A stretch of 52,452 nucleotides of DNA from Oscillospiraceae bacterium. Its GTDB lineage: Bacteria; Bacillota; Clostridia; Oscillospirales; Ruminococcaceae. The position numbers and the translations under genes are program-made. The notes below the pieces were generated by a model that worked only from the letters and a program-made list of their open reading frames with translations, was not told the DNA's origin and ran no database searches. How positions within the stretch are numbered: the first letter of the stretch is position 1; every line of letters starts with the position of its first letter. The stretch spans positions 1 to 52,452 of the forward strand of contig WRJM01000002.1 in the NCBI GenBank assembly GCA_009782265.1, given 5' to 3'. Below, piece after piece: positions 25,886-34,281 of this stretch.

Positions 25886-26713
25886 ATGGAATGGAAGCAG
25901 GAGCATATTCCTAAAACCGAGCTTGAAAAAAAGCAGACCGATTATATGAAGGAAGCCATGGACATGGCGAAACGGGCAAAGGTTAATCCCGACATAGCCA
26001 AGGCAAGGGTAAAAGCCAAGCAGGAAGAGCCTCCGGTTTCTGTTCCCGCGCCCGCGCCTGTTTCCGAAGTAATCCAAAAGCCTGAAACAATGCAAAAACC
26101 GGAAAAGCACGAAAAGCATGAAAAACAAGAACTGCCGAAAGCAAAAACGCAACCGCCGCGTAAACCGAGCAAATATCATTCTCCGAAGGTTATCGAAAAA
26201 ATAATCGAGAAGCCCGTTGAGGTTGAAAAAGTGGTTGAGAGGGTAGTCGAGAAGCCGGTTGTTGTAGAAAAAGTGGTTAAAGAACCGGTTATCATCGAAA
26301 AAACAGTTCAGAAAGCCCCCGAAATACATATTACCAACCAAAGCAAGAAAATCGAAATCAACGCCGATGTTGACTTGAACGTAAATGTTCCGCTGATTGT
26401 GAAAGGCGTACGGGAAGAGCAAGCACCCGTGCATGAAATCGAAATCCCCGAGGAAGAACCGGAAATTGAGGAGTTTCCGCAGTTTCCGGAAGAGGAATTC
26501 TGCGATGAAGAGCTGACCGAGCACCCTTTTGAGCATTTTGAGGGCTGTGAGCCCTGCCCGGAACGTCCGCAGCCGCACGGCTGTAAAACCTCAAGACCTC
26601 CGAATTTCAACAACTTTATAAACGAGCATAACAGAGGGCGGCGGGGACCTCAATCGTCCGGCTGTAATGAACGAACGGGCGGATTTTCATGGAAAGATTT
26701 CAAAAAAAACTGA
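25886..26713 (+). CDS. Low-complexity Glu/Lys/Pro-rich protein of unknown function
   Basis: 275 residues, ATG 25886 after TAGGAGGAAAATTTA. A charged helical N-terminus (1-45) is followed by a Pro/Val/Lys-rich section, a run of EKPVEVEKVVERVVEKP-type repeats (about 108-145) likely forming an extended rod, an acidic section (about 185-215) and a Cys-containing tail (CEPCPERPQPHGC). No signal peptide. A structural or coat-like role would fit, but nothing in the sequence proves it. The next small ORF overlaps its 3' end. Confidence 0.6.
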   Translation: MEWKQEHIPKTELEKKQTDYMKEAMDMAKRAKVNPDIAKARVKAKQEEPPVSVPAPAPVSEVIQKPETMQKPEKHEKHEKQELPKAKTQPPRKPSKYHSPKVIEKIIEKPVEVEKVVERVVEKPVVVEKVVKEPVIIEKTVQKAPEIHITNQSKKIEINADVDLNVNVPLIVKGVREEQAPVHEIEIPEEEPEIEEFPQFPEEEFCDEELTEHPFEHFEGCEPCPERPQPHGCKTSRPPNFNNFINEHNRGRRGPQSSGCNERTGGFSWKDFKKN

Positions 26714-26844
26714 ACGGACTAAGCTTAGAAACGATTTTAAACGACAGGGATATGCTGATTCTGGCGGTTTTATTGATTATTCTGATTAGCCAAAAGGCGG
26801 ATTTACCGTTAGTGCTGGCGGTTGCGTACATACTTTTATTTTAG
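26689..26844 (+). CDS. 51-residue single-helix membrane protein
   Basis: A 51-codon frame beginning ATG 26689 inside the last 25 bases of the previous gene, in a different frame. The product has an amphipathic N-terminus with RFQKKL and a hydrophobic C-terminal half interrupted by SQKADLP, probably a membrane hairpin. The overlap suggests translational coupling. A hairpin terminator follows at 26882. Small and unrecognised, hence moderate confidence. Confidence 0.5.
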   Translation: MERFQKKLNGLSLETILNDRDMLILAVLLIILISQKADLPLVLAVAYILLF

Positions 26845-26881
26845 TTTATTACTGCGTATATTTTTATATTTTCTGTCAAAA

Positions 26882-26930
26882 ATAATTACAGGCATTAAGT
26901 TTATTAAACTTTGCCTGTAATTATACTTTT
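26882..26930 (+). terminator. Terminator after the small-gene cluster
   Basis: ATAATTACAGGCA ... TGCCTGTAATTAT arms (13 bases, 17-base loop) are followed by ACTTTTT. It closes the 25162-26844 cluster; the next small gene starts just after. Confidence 0.65.
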
Positions 26931-26944
26931 TAAGGAGAAACGTC

Positions 26945-27085
26945 ATGGGAAAGAAAAACAAAGGCGGCGGAAAAAACAAGGAAACGCCTTCAAACAGCAG
27001 ACCTGCTCCGCAACAAACGAACAGCGCAAACAACATGTCCGAAAAACAAAATACACAAACGCAGTCAAGAGCGAAGGGGAATTAA
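26945..27085 (+). CDS. 46-residue basic Asn/Gln/Lys-rich protein
   Basis: ATG 26945 with AAGGAG 6 bases upstream. The product begins MGKKNKGGGKNK and continues Asn/Gln/Ser/Thr-rich, ending SRAKGN, without hydrophobic segments. The composition recalls minor small acid-soluble spore proteins (SspK/SspO-like), though no specific match can be claimed. Its last codons lie in the stem of a terminator. Confidence 0.5.
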   Translation: MGKKNKGGGKNKETPSNSRPAPQQTNSANNMSEKQNTQTQSRAKGN

Positions 27086-27100
27086 TCCTCTTCGCTTTTT
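27070..27100 (+). terminator. Terminator overlapping the small basic gene
   Basis: AGCGAAGgGGA ... TCCtCTTCGCT stem followed by TTTTT. Confidence 0.7.
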
Positions 27101-27161
27101 AAATTATCAGAATTTTTACTTTTTATCATAAAACAATCCGCTTCAATCCCGTTGCTTCTTT

Positions 27162-27265
27162 ATACTAATCCCGATTATAAAAACTCTTTAAAATTCGTGC
27201 AAAAAGCTTGAATTTATGGGTTTTTGTGCGGATTTTTTAGAAAGCTTTTAAAGAGGGATTAGTAT
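27162..27265 (+). mobile_element. MITE-like element, full copy A
   Basis: 104 bp starting ATACTAATCCCG and ending GGGATTAGTAT, with imperfect ~23-bp terminal inverted repeats and the internal core GGGTTTTTGTGCGGATTTTTTAG. It has no coding capacity. Same length as copies D (38539) and E (45757). Bases around each end are TA-rich, compatible with a TA target. Confidence 0.8.
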
Positions 27266-27336
27266 TAAATTCGCATACCATGTTTAATAACAATATTTAT
27301 TCAAACATCATGTAAATCAATATATGTTTACACCAA

Positions 27337-27370
27337 AACCCCCGGCAACCTTTAAAAGTTGTCGGGGGTT
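27337..27370 (-). terminator. Terminator of tRNA-fMet
   Basis: AACCCCCGACAAC...GTTGCCGGGGGTTTT on the minus strand, just downstream of the tRNA-fMet 3' end. Confidence 0.75.
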
Positions 27371-27388
27371 CCATCAATGGTTCGCCAC

Positions 27389-27462
<74 letters not shown>

Positions 27463-27745
27463 TTATATTTAAACGGAGTGGGTAATCCACATCCGCGATA
27501 TACTGTGTTAATTAAGACGCTTTTATATTTTAGCATAATCAAAAGGTTTTGTCAAGGTTTTTTATTAAAAAACTCTGTATGATGTTGAAACTGCCCGAAA
27601 TTGAGCGGTTTTTGGGTAATTATAAACATTTACAGTGCCTTGTAAAAACCGTTCGGTAAAGAGAGCGGCTTTTTTATAATTTTACAGTTTTAACCTTGAC
27701 AAAAACCTTATTTTATGATAAAATGACAATATTAACGTAAAATCA
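27463..27745. promoter_or_regulatory. Divergent tRNA promoters and leader hairpins
   Basis: Minus strand: TTGACA (27555-27550), 17 bases, TAAAAT (27532-27527) drives tRNA-fMet. Plus strand: TTGACA (27696-27701), 17 bases, TAAAAT (27719-27724) drives the tRNA-Lys-Glu-Val set, starting close to 27731. An AACCG/CGG hairpin with a U-run (about 27645-27675) lies between them. No gene is seen here. Confidence 0.8.
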
Positions 27746-27818
27746 GCACCTTTAGCTCAGTTGGTAGAGCAACTGACTCTTAATCAGTGGGTCCTGGGTT
27801 CGAGTCCCTGAAGGTGTA
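27746..27818 (+). tRNA. tRNA-Lys (CTT)
   Basis: Acceptor GCACCTT/AAGGTGT, D loop AGCTCAGTTGGTAGAGC, anticodon CTT in loop ACTCTTAAT, T arm GGTTCGAGTCC. First gene of a three-tRNA plus-strand set. Confidence 0.95.
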
Positions 27819-27866
27819 GCGGCGAGCCGTGTAGCGAGTTTTTAAGAATTGCGGAACATTTTTTCC

Positions 27867-27938
27867 GGCCCATTGGTCAAGCGGTCAAGACGTCGGCCTC
27901 TCACGCCGGAAACGGGGGTTCGATTCCCCCATGGGTCA
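27867..27938 (+). tRNA. tRNA-Glu (CTC)
   Basis: Acceptor GGCCCAT/ATGGGTC, anticodon CTC in loop CTCTCAC, T arm GGGTTCGATTCCC. Second in the set. Confidence 0.93.
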
Positions 27939-27947
27939 TTTTTATAT

Positions 27948-28021
27948 GGAAGCGTAGCCCAGCTGGTCAGAGCGCTTGCTTGACATGCAAGAGGTCGGTG
28001 GTTCGAGCCCACTCGTTTCCA
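27948..28021 (+). tRNA. tRNA-Val (GAC)
   Basis: Acceptor GGAAGCG/CGTTTCC, anticodon GAC in loop TTGACAT, T arm GGTTCGAGCCC. Last in the set; a truncated MITE end abuts its 3' end at 28022. Confidence 0.93.
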
Positions 28022-28053
28022 TTTTTTAGAAAGTTTTAATGAGGGATTAGTAT
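28022..28053 (+). mobile_element. MITE-like element, truncated copy B (right end only)
   Basis: TTTTTTAGAAAG ... GAGGGATTAGTAT matches the right 32 bases of copies A and E. It begins exactly one base after the tRNA-Val discriminator, and the downstream gene starts 19 bases after it ends. Confidence 0.75.
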
Positions 28054-28071
28054 AAACTACAGGAGGAAAAA

Positions 28072-28791
28072 ATGTCAGACTTAAACAACAATCAGGAAAA
28101 TCAAGGCGGATTCACCCCTAATCCGATTCCCTCGCAAGGTATTCCCCCGCAGGGTATTCCCCCGCAAGGTATTCCCCCGCAGGGTACTCCTCAACAGGAA
28201 ATTCCCCCGCAATTCGCACAGCCCGAACAACCTCAGCCGCAACAACAGCAAATGTACCAGCAACAACCTCAACAACAAATGTACCAGCAACCGCCGCTGC
28301 AACCGCAGCAGCAGACTTATTATCCGCAGGGACAGCAGGTTCAGCCGCAGTATGCTTACGCCGGTGCTCCGATTGCTCCGATAAAAATTAATAAAAAGCT
28401 GATTATAATAGCAGGAGCGGCAATAAGCGGATTGCTTTTGCTTTTAATCCTTATATCCGCAATCAGCGGACCGAGCGGAGAAGCAAAGGTTGCTTTAAAC
28501 TATGTAAAAAACCAAGGTAATGCGTTTAGTTCTTATAGTTTTGCCGGCGCAGGAGTAAAAATTGATTATAAAGTTGTTGCGCAGAACAAATCGCGCTCTT
28601 TGTATGTTGTTGATGTTTCAATGAAAGCTTCTGCTTTCGGGGAATCCATGTCCGGCGGTTATTTCGTAGTTGTTCAAGTTGACGGGAAAAATGCCCGCGA
28701 AAGAAATTCTTATTCTTACGGTGATTTTAGTTTTTGGGGCAATGATTCAAGAGCCGATGTGCTTAAGGACGCTAAAGATTTTATAGAATAA
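28072..28791 (+). CDS. Pro/Gln-rich single-pass membrane protein of unknown function
   Basis: 239 residues, ATG 28072 after CAGGAGGAAAAA. The N-terminal ~100 residues are low complexity (four IPPQG repeats, then QQQ/MYQQ), followed by one membrane helix (about 106-130) and a ~105-residue extracytoplasmic domain of alpha-beta character with no recognised family. The layout resembles the Gln/Pro-rich proteins at 14086 and 14582, a common style in this genome. It may be transcribed from the tRNA promoter or from the MITE end directly upstream. Confidence 0.65.
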   Translation: MSDLNNNQENQGGFTPNPIPSQGIPPQGIPPQGIPPQGTPQQEIPPQFAQPEQPQPQQQQMYQQQPQQQMYQQPPLQPQQQTYYPQGQQVQPQYAYAGAPIAPIKINKKLIIIAGAAISGLLLLLILISAISGPSGEAKVALNYVKNQGNAFSSYSFAGAGVKIDYKVVAQNKSRSLYVVDVSMKASAFGESMSGGYFVVVQVDGKNARERNSYSYGDFSFWGNDSRADVLKDAKDFIE

Positions 28792-28813
28792 ATAGAGTAA
28801 ATAGAGTAAATAA

Positions 28814-28843
28814 TAATTCCCCTCTTTTGAGGGGGATTATTTT
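28814..28843 (+). terminator. Rho-independent terminator
   Basis: AATCCCCCTC-type stem (ATTCCCCTC/GAGGGGGAT) with TTATTTTAT tail, after the Pro/Gln-rich gene. Confidence 0.8.
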
Positions 28844-28932
28844 ATACTAATACCGATTATAAAAGCTCTTAAAAAATCCGTATAAAAAGCTTGCGTTTAT
28901 GGGTTTTTGTGCGGATTTTTTAGAAAGCTTTT
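28844..28932 (+). mobile_element. MITE-like element, truncated copy C (right end missing)
   Basis: Matches the family from ATACTAATACCG through GCGGATTTTTTAGAAAGCTTTT, then diverges; the terminal ~13 bases are lost. It lies between the terminator at 28814 and the eda stop. Confidence 0.75.
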
Positions 28933-28960
28933 CATGCCTGTTTATTGGGCATTTCCTAAG

Positions 28961-29602
28961 TTAATTAACTATAATTTTATTTTTAATTTCAACCGCTTCC
29001 TTGGAAAGCCGTGTGATTTCAGCCCAGTTCTTTTCTTTAATCAGCGTATCAGTCACCATCCAGCTTCCCCCGCACGCAATCACAGGCTTGAATTCAAGAT
29101 AACTTGCCAAATTATCGGGTGAAATCCCGCCCGTCGGCATGAAGCTGGCTTTTCCGTAAGGCGCGGACATGGCTTTAAGCATTTTTAAACCGCCCGCCGC
29201 TTCCGCCGGGAAGAATTTTAATGTACTAAGCCCCATTGATAAACCCATTTCTATATCAGTCGGATTGCATACACCGGGTACAACGGCAATTTTATTGTCA
29301 AGGCAATATTGTACCACAACCGGGTTGAACCCCGGGCTTACAATAAATTCCGCGCCCGCGTTCACGGCTTTTTTCGCGGTTTCAATGTCAAGCACTGTTC
29401 CCGCGCCGAGAAGCATGTCCTTAAATCCTGCTTTTACACGTTTAATTGCTTCTTCCGCCGCGTCGGTTCTGAACGTGATTTCGGCGGCGAAAAGTCCGCC
29501 GTCCGATAAAGCTTTGCACAGCGGCAGGGCGTCGTTGGCGTCATCGATTTTGATGACGGGAATCACCCCGCAGGTTTTAATTTTGTTTAAAATTTCTTGC
29601 AT
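28961..29602 (-). CDS. eda: 2-keto-3-deoxy-6-phosphogluconate (KDPG) aldolase
   Basis: Cleaves KDPG to pyruvate and glyceraldehyde-3-phosphate, the last step of glucuronate breakdown. 213 residues, usual length. Seen: PVIKIDDANDA near the N-terminus, the catalytic Glu in EITFRT (about 41-46), GAEFIVSPGFNP (about 88-99) and the Schiff-base Lys in LKFFPAEAAGG (about 128-138). The start is set at ATG 29602, with GGTGG upstream; the frame opens 20 codons earlier inside a palindromic repeat. Last gene of the uxaC-eda cluster. KDG kinase, needed between UxuA and Eda, is not in the window. Confidence 0.92.
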   Translation of the reverse strand: MQEILNKIKTCGVIPVIKIDDANDALPLCKALSDGGLFAAEITFRTDAAEEAIKRVKAGFKDMLLGAGTVLDIETAKKAVNAGAEFIVSPGFNPVVVQYCLDNKIAVVPGVCNPTDIEMGLSMGLSTLKFFPAEAAGGLKMLKAMSAPYGKASFMPTGGISPDNLASYLEFKPVIACGGSWMVTDTLIKEKNWAEITRLSKEAVEIKNKIIVN

Positions 29603-29626
29603 GTTTACCACCATTCCTGTTTTATT

Positions 29627-29702
29627 GTAGGGGTGAACATTGTTCGCCCGTGAAAATTGCACGGCTTTGTTATATTATGCGGGCGAACGATGTTCGCCCC
29701 TA
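29627..29702. repeat. Inverted pair of palindromic repeats between uxuB and eda
   Basis: GTAGGGGTGAACATTGTTCGCCCG (29627-29650) and CGGGCGAACGATGTTCGCCCCTAC (29679-29702). Read on the minus strand, the second unit begins ATG TAG GGG, so it supplies the TAG stop codon of uxuB. Confidence 0.85.
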
Positions 29703-31346
29703 CATATTAATATACTTCTGTAAAGTCCTGCGCACCGCGCCCGTGCCGCTCATTAATTCCGCAAACAGTTCTTCAACCTTTTCGCCAAGCTCTGCTTCAT
29801 AAAGATTCACGCCAAAGATATTCGCATCTTCCAAAATAGGTTTTAAATAATGACGGAAATCCGGATTTTCTTCATTAAATTTTATATGCCTTAAATGTGA
29901 GTTTAAAACTAACAAAAGCGGGTCAGGGCTAACTTCCATGCTTTTGCCGTTATCGTCAATTCCTAAAAGATACCTGAGCCACCCCGCAAACACAAGCGGA
30001 ATCAATTTTAAGTTTTTAATGTCCAAATCACTGCGGTTTAAATACGCCTTAATTGTTTCACCGAAACGAATCGGTAGCTTCTGTGATGTATCGGTTGCGA
30101 TTCTCTGCGGCGCGTCCGGTAAAAACGGATTCGGCAGACGTATATTGATTACTTCTTCAAGAAATTTTTCAGGGCTGATAATCCCGGGATTGATGACAAC
30201 AGGCAACCCCTCTTTATAACCGATTTTTTCCGCAAGCTTTTTTAAATCCGTATCTTTCATTTCTTCGCTGATTTTGGTAAACCCAAGTAAACAGCCGAAG
30301 ATTGCTAAAGCGGTGTGAAGCGGATTTAAGCAGGTGCAGACTTTCATTTTCTCGGTTTTATCTACCGTTTCGCGGTCGGTGAATATAATACCTGTCTTTC
30401 CTGTTTTATCAAGCGGCGGTCTGCCGTTCGGAAAATTGTCCTCAATAATTAAATATTCCGCCTCTTCCGCATTGACAAAAGGCGCGGCGTAGGAATTTTT
30501 AGAAGTTACAATGGGTTCCATGCCGTAAAGCCCTGCTTCTTCCAAGCTTTTTTTCACGTCCTTGTGCGGGCCGGGTGTGATTTTATCAATCATGCTCCAC
30601 GGGAAAGAAACTTTTGTGTTTAGGTAATCAACGAACCCTTTTTGAACCAACCCTGCCGCTTCCCACTTTTCGGCAAAAGCAAATACCGCCGCTTTCAGCT
30701 TATCGCCGTTATGCGAACAATTATCCATACTGACAAGCGCAAGAGCCGAGCCGGCGCGGGCTGTATTTGCAAAATGCTTATAACGCTCATAAACGAGTGC
30801 CGTTACCCTGCCCATATAACTGCGGGGTTTTTCCGCGCCGTTTTCAAAGTCGTATAAAATATCGGGCGGGGTTTCCTTTGCAGAATTTTGCAGTAAATAC
30901 CCTTTTTCAGTAATGGTAAAACTTGCCATCTGCAAGGATTCAGCGCGGAAAATCTCACGTAACCTTGTAAAATCCTCATGTTCTGAATTAGCTTTCAATG
31001 CCTCGGTTATGCTTGCAACAGCGGTTTTTTCGACGTTACCGTCACTTTTAAGCGTTACAAGTATAAACAAATTATCATAAGGTGTAAACGCTTTATCAAT
31101 AATTTCGTAATCGAAACCTTCGGCGGCAATTACGCCGGTGTCCGAAACGCCCTGCTCGAGCATTTCCTGACAGGCGCGCGCTAAAAATGCGCGGAAAATA
31201 TTCCCCGCACCGAAATGAACCCATGTCGGGGCTTTTTTTGTGCGCTCAATCACTGCAAACCTATCATAGTTGACAGGTTTAATGCCCGCTGAATTCAGCT
31301 TCTGCATGTTTTCGGGGTTGAAGAGTTCTTGGTTGTTTAAGTACAT
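29700..31346 (-). CDS. uxuB: Fructuronate reductase / D-mannonate oxidoreductase
   Basis: NAD-dependent interconversion of D-fructuronate and D-mannonate. 548 residues, the longer form of the polyol-specific long-chain dehydrogenase family. The N-terminal nucleotide-binding motif VHFGAGNIFRAF lies at about 43-54, followed by VSMDNCSHNGDK (about 207) and the catalytic-region DKITPGPH (about 257). ATG 31346 follows GAAAGGAGC. It sits in the glucuronate cluster after the dockerin-CBM gene. Its stop codon comes from an inserted palindromic repeat, so the original C-terminus may have been changed. Confidence 0.9.
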   Translation of the reverse strand: MYLNNQELFNPENMQKLNSAGIKPVNYDRFAVIERTKKAPTWVHFGAGNIFRAFLARACQEMLEQGVSDTGVIAAEGFDYEIIDKAFTPYDNLFILVTLKSDGNVEKTAVASITEALKANSEHEDFTRLREIFRAESLQMASFTITEKGYLLQNSAKETPPDILYDFENGAEKPRSYMGRVTALVYERYKHFANTARAGSALALVSMDNCSHNGDKLKAAVFAFAEKWEAAGLVQKGFVDYLNTKVSFPWSMIDKITPGPHKDVKKSLEEAGLYGMEPIVTSKNSYAAPFVNAEEAEYLIIEDNFPNGRPPLDKTGKTGIIFTDRETVDKTEKMKVCTCLNPLHTALAIFGCLLGFTKISEEMKDTDLKKLAEKIGYKEGLPVVINPGIISPEKFLEEVINIRLPNPFLPDAPQRIATDTSQKLPIRFGETIKAYLNRSDLDIKNLKLIPLVFAGWLRYLLGIDDNGKSMEVSPDPLLLVLNSHLRHIKFNEENPDFRHYLKPILEDANIFGVNLYEAELGEKVEELFAELMSGTGAVRRTLQKYINM

Positions 31347-31396
31347 GGTTTTGCTCCTTTCGTGTATTTATTCATCATCTTCTTCAATATAGAAAA

Positions 31397-32308
31397 TTAT
31401 TCAGTATCTGAACCGCCTCTTTCAATGCTCAGATTTTCAATTATATCCCCTCTGAGCAAAACAAAATCATCAATATAATAATCATCGTAAATATTATCAA
31501 AATTATGAGAGGTATCGAAATGGACATAAACTTTCTTATAAAACGGTGCAAAAAACCACATTTCGCCGTGAAGCAAAACCCAGCCGTCATCAGAAAAATA
31601 ATCTTCGTGGTATCTTACCGCCCAGTCTTCGGATTCAGGGTCGTAAAGGCTTGCGGGGAGTCTGTATTTTGACAGTTTATCATTTTCATAATCGTAATCA
31701 TCCCATGTACCATATAGATTACTCTCTATGCCGTCAATTATTTCTACTATTTGATAAGAAAGCCGAATGATGGTTGGATTTGCGCCTTCGGGGACTTTCA
31801 CCCACACCATTACTTCATATTCTAATACATCATCACGAAGATAATCCGTAATATCAATAACAGTGCCTTGCCAGTAATTCTTCCGGTCGGAAACCTTTAA
31901 GCTTTGTTTGCCGCTGTGTGATTCTTCTTTGGTCAGCTCTACGTTCGCCTCATATTCAACGTATCCGGTATCGCCATTTTTCGGACTGTGTACCGCCCAC
32001 CCGTCAAGCCCGTTTTCAAAATCTGTGAAATAAAGCAGTCTGCCGCCGTAACCGTCGTCAAGCCCGACAATATACTTCAATATTGTAAGCGCGTCAGCCG
32101 TATCAACCACGCCGTCACCGTTAAAATCAGCCGCTTTTAAAGCATCGCCTTTAAGCAATTCTTCCCCTGTGATATGCCTTAGAACTGCGAGCGCGTCGTT
32201 TGTGGTAATTTTACCATCACCGTCCGCGTCGCCTCTTAATTGACCGTTGCTCATTGTGAAGCCCGTAAACAAACACAATACTAAAAATAACGCTGTAATT
32301 CTTTTCAT
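31397..32308 (-). CDS. Secreted dockerin-CBM protein without catalytic domain
   Basis: 303 residues. Signal peptide (1-20), then an N-terminal type I dockerin (about 24-86) with two calcium-loop repeats (DADGDGKITTNDALAVLRHI and DFNGDGVVDTADALTILKYI), then a ~200-residue beta-sandwich that looks like a CBM4/9/22-type xylan-binding module (opening FENGLDGWAVHS, with a GKQSLKVSDR motif). No glycoside hydrolase domain is visible. Its ATG overlaps the uxuA stop as ATGA, so it is translationally coupled to glucuronate catabolism genes. It probably docks on a cohesin scaffold and binds glucuronoxylan. Confidence 0.8.
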   Translation of the reverse strand: MKRITALFLVLCLFTGFTMSNGQLRGDADGDGKITTNDALAVLRHITGEELLKGDALKAADFNGDGVVDTADALTILKYIVGLDDGYGGRLLYFTDFENGLDGWAVHSPKNGDTGYVEYEANVELTKEESHSGKQSLKVSDRKNYWQGTVIDITDYLRDDVLEYEVMVWVKVPEGANPTIIRLSYQIVEIIDGIESNLYGTWDDYDYENDKLSKYRLPASLYDPESEDWAVRYHEDYFSDDGWVLLHGEMWFFAPFYKKVYVHFDTSHNFDNIYDDYYIDDFVLLRGDIIENLSIERGGSDTE

Positions 32309-33375
32309 TTCTTTCCGCCTTTCCTAATCGCCTCCAACAACCCATTCAAATAACAAATCCCCATTGCTCTGTCATACAGTCCGTACCCGGGCATACTCTT
32401 CTCCCCCCACACCATTCGTCCGTGGTCGGGGCGAACCGCGCCGTTAAAACCTATATCCACAAACGCTTTTATAATCTCATACATATCAAGCGAACCGTCC
32501 TCCGATAAATGCGCCGCTTCATCAAATTTTCTGTCCCCTAAATATTTAACGTTCCGAATATGCGCGAAATGGATTTTACCTTTCAAACTGCGGATAATTT
32601 CAGGTAAGTCATTGTCGGGGTTAGAACCGAGCGAGCCCGTGCATAACGTCACGCCGTTGCAAGGAGAATCCACAAGGTCGCAAAGCGCGTGCAAGTCTTC
32701 TTTGTTTTTAACAATCCGCGGCAGCCCGAATACGCTCCACGCAGGGTCATCGGGGTGAATTGCCATTTTAATATTATATTTTTCACAAGTCGGCATAATC
32801 GCTTTCAAAAAATAACCGAGATTTTCACGCAGTTTAGCTTCATCTATATCCGCGTAGGTTTCAAAAAGCTCTTTATTCCGCGCCATTCTTTCCGGTTCCC
32901 AGCCGGGCAGAATGAAGCCCTCGCTTTTACTGCCGAGCGACTCTAACATATCCTCAAAGTTCATATTTTCGACAATCGCCGCGTCATAAGAAAGCACGTT
33001 TGAGCCGTCCGGACGGGGTTTTGCCAAATCCGAACGCGTCCAGTCAAACACGGGCATAAAATTATAACAAACTAGCTCTATTTTTTCTTCGCCAAGACGT
33101 TCAAGGCATTTAATATAGTTTTCTATGTACATGTCGCGGTCGGGCGTTGCCGCTTTAATCGCGTCATGGATATTCACGCTTTCAATACCCGAAATTTCTA
33201 AACCCGCGCTTTCTACGCGGCTTTTTATTTTCTGAATGGCGGCAACGTCCCAAACTTCGCCCGGCATGGTGTCGTAAAGGGTGGTGATTACGCCTTTTAC
33301 GGCGGGGATTTGCCGGATTTGCTCCGGTGTAATGGTGTCGAAGTTATCTCCGAACCAGCGGAAGGTCATTTTCAT
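32305..33375 (-). CDS. uxuA: Mannonate dehydratase
   Basis: Dehydrates D-mannonate to 2-keto-3-deoxygluconate. 356 residues, normal for UxuA. The N-terminus MTFRWFGDNFDTITPEQIRQ is diagnostic, and HPDDPAW (about 203-209) and an HIRNVK segment (about 273) carry metal ligands. ATG 33375 follows AAGGAG. In the cluster order uxaC, lipoprotein, uxuA, dockerin-CBM, uxuB, eda. Confidence 0.93.
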   Translation of the reverse strand: MKMTFRWFGDNFDTITPEQIRQIPAVKGVITTLYDTMPGEVWDVAAIQKIKSRVESAGLEISGIESVNIHDAIKAATPDRDMYIENYIKCLERLGEEKIELVCYNFMPVFDWTRSDLAKPRPDGSNVLSYDAAIVENMNFEDMLESLGSKSEGFILPGWEPERMARNKELFETYADIDEAKLRENLGYFLKAIMPTCEKYNIKMAIHPDDPAWSVFGLPRIVKNKEDLHALCDLVDSPCNGVTLCTGSLGSNPDNDLPEIIRSLKGKIHFAHIRNVKYLGDRKFDEAAHLSEDGSLDMYEIIKAFVDIGFNGAVRPDHGRMVWGEKSMPGYGLYDRAMGICYLNGLLEAIRKGGKK

Positions 33376-33393
33376 GGTTTTTCTCCTTATAAT

Positions 33394-34281
33394 TTAGTTA
33401 TATGATAAATTAAATTCATAATTATCAAGTTTTAATGTTTCGCCGTCAAATATTACGTCCGCTGTTATTCCGCCAAAATCAGTCGGTAAACCAGATTCTT
33501 CAATTAAATAAAAAAGCATTATACCTACTTTAATTATACCATCATTAAAAGAAAAACCGACCACATTTCCGTAGTATAATTCACCCGTAAATGTAAATTC
33601 ATCATTTTTAACCGTATAATCTTCACCCATGAAATTTATAACAAGCGAGCCGTCTTTTGAAATGTTTGTTAATATAGGTTCAAGCAACCATTCTTCAATA
33701 TTCTCTGCTAATAAAGAATATTCTGTGTATGTATGGCTTCCCCATCTTTCTTCGGGTTCGTTTATTTGCAATATACGTAAATCACTCATTGACCTCATAT
33801 TTCCTGAACCTGTATGAAAAACCAAAATTAATTCTTCCTTGCCGTCACCGTTAAAATCGTGATAAGTCAGTTGAGGAGGAGCTCTTTGCGGAGTTGTCCA
33901 CGACCAATCAAAATATGTACCGTTTCCATTATGATAAAGAACTACACCCGGATATTTAATCCCGTATAGGTACATATCTTCTTCCGGAATCATTCCGATA
34001 AGCGTAAAAAATTTTTCACCTCCCCCTTCAAAAATATATGTACCCTCCGGGTCTTTGAACTGTTCGAGCGATATTCCTCCGCTGTCGATATTCGCTGTGG
34101 TTTCAGGCGCAGATGTAGGTTCGGGCGGTGCGGGTTCAGATTCGATTGAGGGAGTAAACTCGGTTGTTATTTCATCAGCCGTTAATACATCCGATTCTTC
34201 AACAGGGTCGATTTCTAATTGCTCACCGCCGCACGCTGTAAGTATTAATGCGATTAATAAAAATAATATAACTCTTTTCAT
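33394..34281 (-). CDS. Lipoprotein with Glu/Pro/Thr-rich linker
   Basis: 295 residues from ATG 34281, whose A is shared with the uxaC stop (TAATG), giving tight coupling. The signal peptide ends in lipobox LTAC (Cys about residue 17). A Glu/Ser/Pro/Thr linker (about 20-60) is followed by a beta-rich domain with YHDFNGDGKEELILVFH, an FG-GAP/integrin-like calcium motif. It is a substrate for Lgt. The position inside the glucuronate operon suggests a surface role in sugar capture or sensing; direct evidence is lacking. Confidence 0.7.
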   Translation of the reverse strand: MKRVILFLLIALILTACGGEQLEIDPVEESDVLTADEITTEFTPSIESEPAPPEPTSAPETTANIDSGGISLEQFKDPEGTYIFEGGGEKFFTLIGMIPEEDMYLYGIKYPGVVLYHNGNGTYFDWSWTTPQRAPPQLTYHDFNGDGKEELILVFHTGSGNMRSMSDLRILQINEPEERWGSHTYTEYSLLAENIEEWLLEPILTNISKDGSLVINFMGEDYTVKNDEFTFTGELYYGNVVGFSFNDGIIKVGIMLFYLIEESGLPTDFGGITADVIFDGETLKLDNYEFNLSYN

